The notes under the pieces: model-generated | What the model saw: only the letters and a program-made list of their open reading frames with translations | What the model was told of the DNA's origin: nothing | Database searches by the model: none | Translations under genes and position numbers: made by a program | Shown here: piece after piece, positions 7,047 to 7,470 of the stretch | Layout: every line of letters begins with the position of its first letter | Position numbering within the stretch: the first letter of the stretch is position 1 | Assembly (NCBI GenBank): GCA_009786275.1 | Contig: WQTL01000410.1 | Coordinates: 1 to 7,470 of the forward strand | DNA length: 7,470 nt | Source of the DNA: Bacillota bacterium | Lineage (GTDB): Bacteria; Bacillota; Clostridia; Oscillospirales; Acutalibacteraceae | Direction of reading: 5' to 3'

Positions 7047-7470
7047 ATGTTCACCAACAAACTCGAACTCTCCATCTCCGATGAGCTGCGCAACTACGAC
7101 ATCTTCCCCAAGGTGGTACCCGCGGGAAAAACAAGCGAAATCACCGTGAAGCCCCTGGGCTGGCACGCGGCGTTTCAACAGGGCGAGACCTACCAACTGA
7201 GCGTCTGCCCCCTGGACGAGGGCAACCCCCTGCAATACCCGGACCGCCCGAACAAATTCGAGTACGACGCCGTCCCCGACGCCGACGGCTGCGTGCGCTT
7301 CTCCTTCGAATTTTTCGGCGAGCAGCAATATTTCGTGCGACTGCGGAAGGAGAATTTCAAACTCCAGCTGAGCGTCTACGCCGTCGCCGGCGACCTCGCG
7401 GGGCGCTATCCCTTCCGCGGCGACCTGCACCTGCACTCCCGCCGCTCCGACGGCAGGCAGGCCCCGGAGG
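7047..7470 (+). CDS. PHP-domain metallohydrolase, CehA/McbA-like (3' end outside window)
   Basis: The frame opens at ATG 7047, five bases after AGGAGG (7036-7041), and stays open to the window edge (141 residues seen). Residues 1-115 look like an all-beta domain of alternating hydrophobic strands without a recognised motif. They end in YPFRGDLHLHSRRSDGRQAPE, where D126-L-H128-L-H130 and S134-D135-G136 form the first metal-binding motif of the PHP fold. A beta domain followed by F(R/K)GDLHxHS-xxSDG is the layout of CehA/McbA-family metallohydrolases, named after carbamate hydrolases; most members have unknown substrates. No signal peptide is seen. It is the second PHP protein in this operon, but not a duplicate of the first: the motif lies after a 120-residue N-terminal domain. 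The catalytic remainder is not visible, so the substrate cannot be inferred. Confidence 0.8.
   Translation, partial: MFTNKLELSISDELRNYDIFPKVVPAGKTSEITVKPLGWHAAFQQGETYQLSVCPLDEGNPLQYPDRPNKFEYDAVPDADGCVRFSFEFFGEQQYFVRLRKENFKLQLSVYAVAGDLAGRYPFRGDLHLHSRRSDGRQAPE

Overview
The window looks like a chromosomal segment from a GC-rich Firmicute, probably an uncultured gut-type clostridium. The reasons are an RNase J and a GdpP-type c-di-AMP phosphodiesterase, strong AGGAGG ribosome sites, several GTG and TTG starts, and consensus sigma-A promoters in AT-rich gaps between genes of roughly 65-80% GC. The taxonomic call is inference; there is no rRNA or other marker here.

Left part (1-2010): the C-terminal tail of an unidentified Thr/Pro/Trp-rich protein ends at 320 on the + strand. 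It converges with gdpP on the - strand (403-2010). A GC-rich hairpin (336-372) can terminate both. It is followed by five 7-bp units of TCTAnnn type that run into the gdpP stop codon.

Middle (2011-4805): a PIN-domain nuclease and a small overlapping helical partner (2084-2750, + strand) form a probable toxin-antitoxin module in the less usual toxin-first order. It is clearly more AT-rich than its surroundings and lies between two - strand housekeeping genes, rnj (2747-4537) and gdpP. Its last stop codon overlaps the rnj stop codon, and no terminator is visible between them. Ribonuclease J carries an N-terminal Q/K/N repeat tail ending in an AT-hook-like basic motif, and its mRNA leader is structured. 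Divergent promoters for rnj and the rightward operon lie between 4674 and 4738.

Right part (4710-7470): a + strand operon begins with a hairpin palindrome in the leader. It continues with a HisJ-like PHP phosphatase, ispE (isoprenoid precursor kinase, overlapping by ATGA), a DUF4160/DUF2442 pair and the start of a second PHP metallohydrolase of the CehA/McbA type, cut by the window edge. The DUF4160/DUF2442 pair is AT-rich and looks like a second acquired two-gene cassette.

The housekeeping themes are c-di-AMP turnover, RNA decay and processing, and isoprenoid synthesis. Two small accessory pairs are inserted among them. I see no CRISPR array, tRNA, rRNA, transposase or phage gene.
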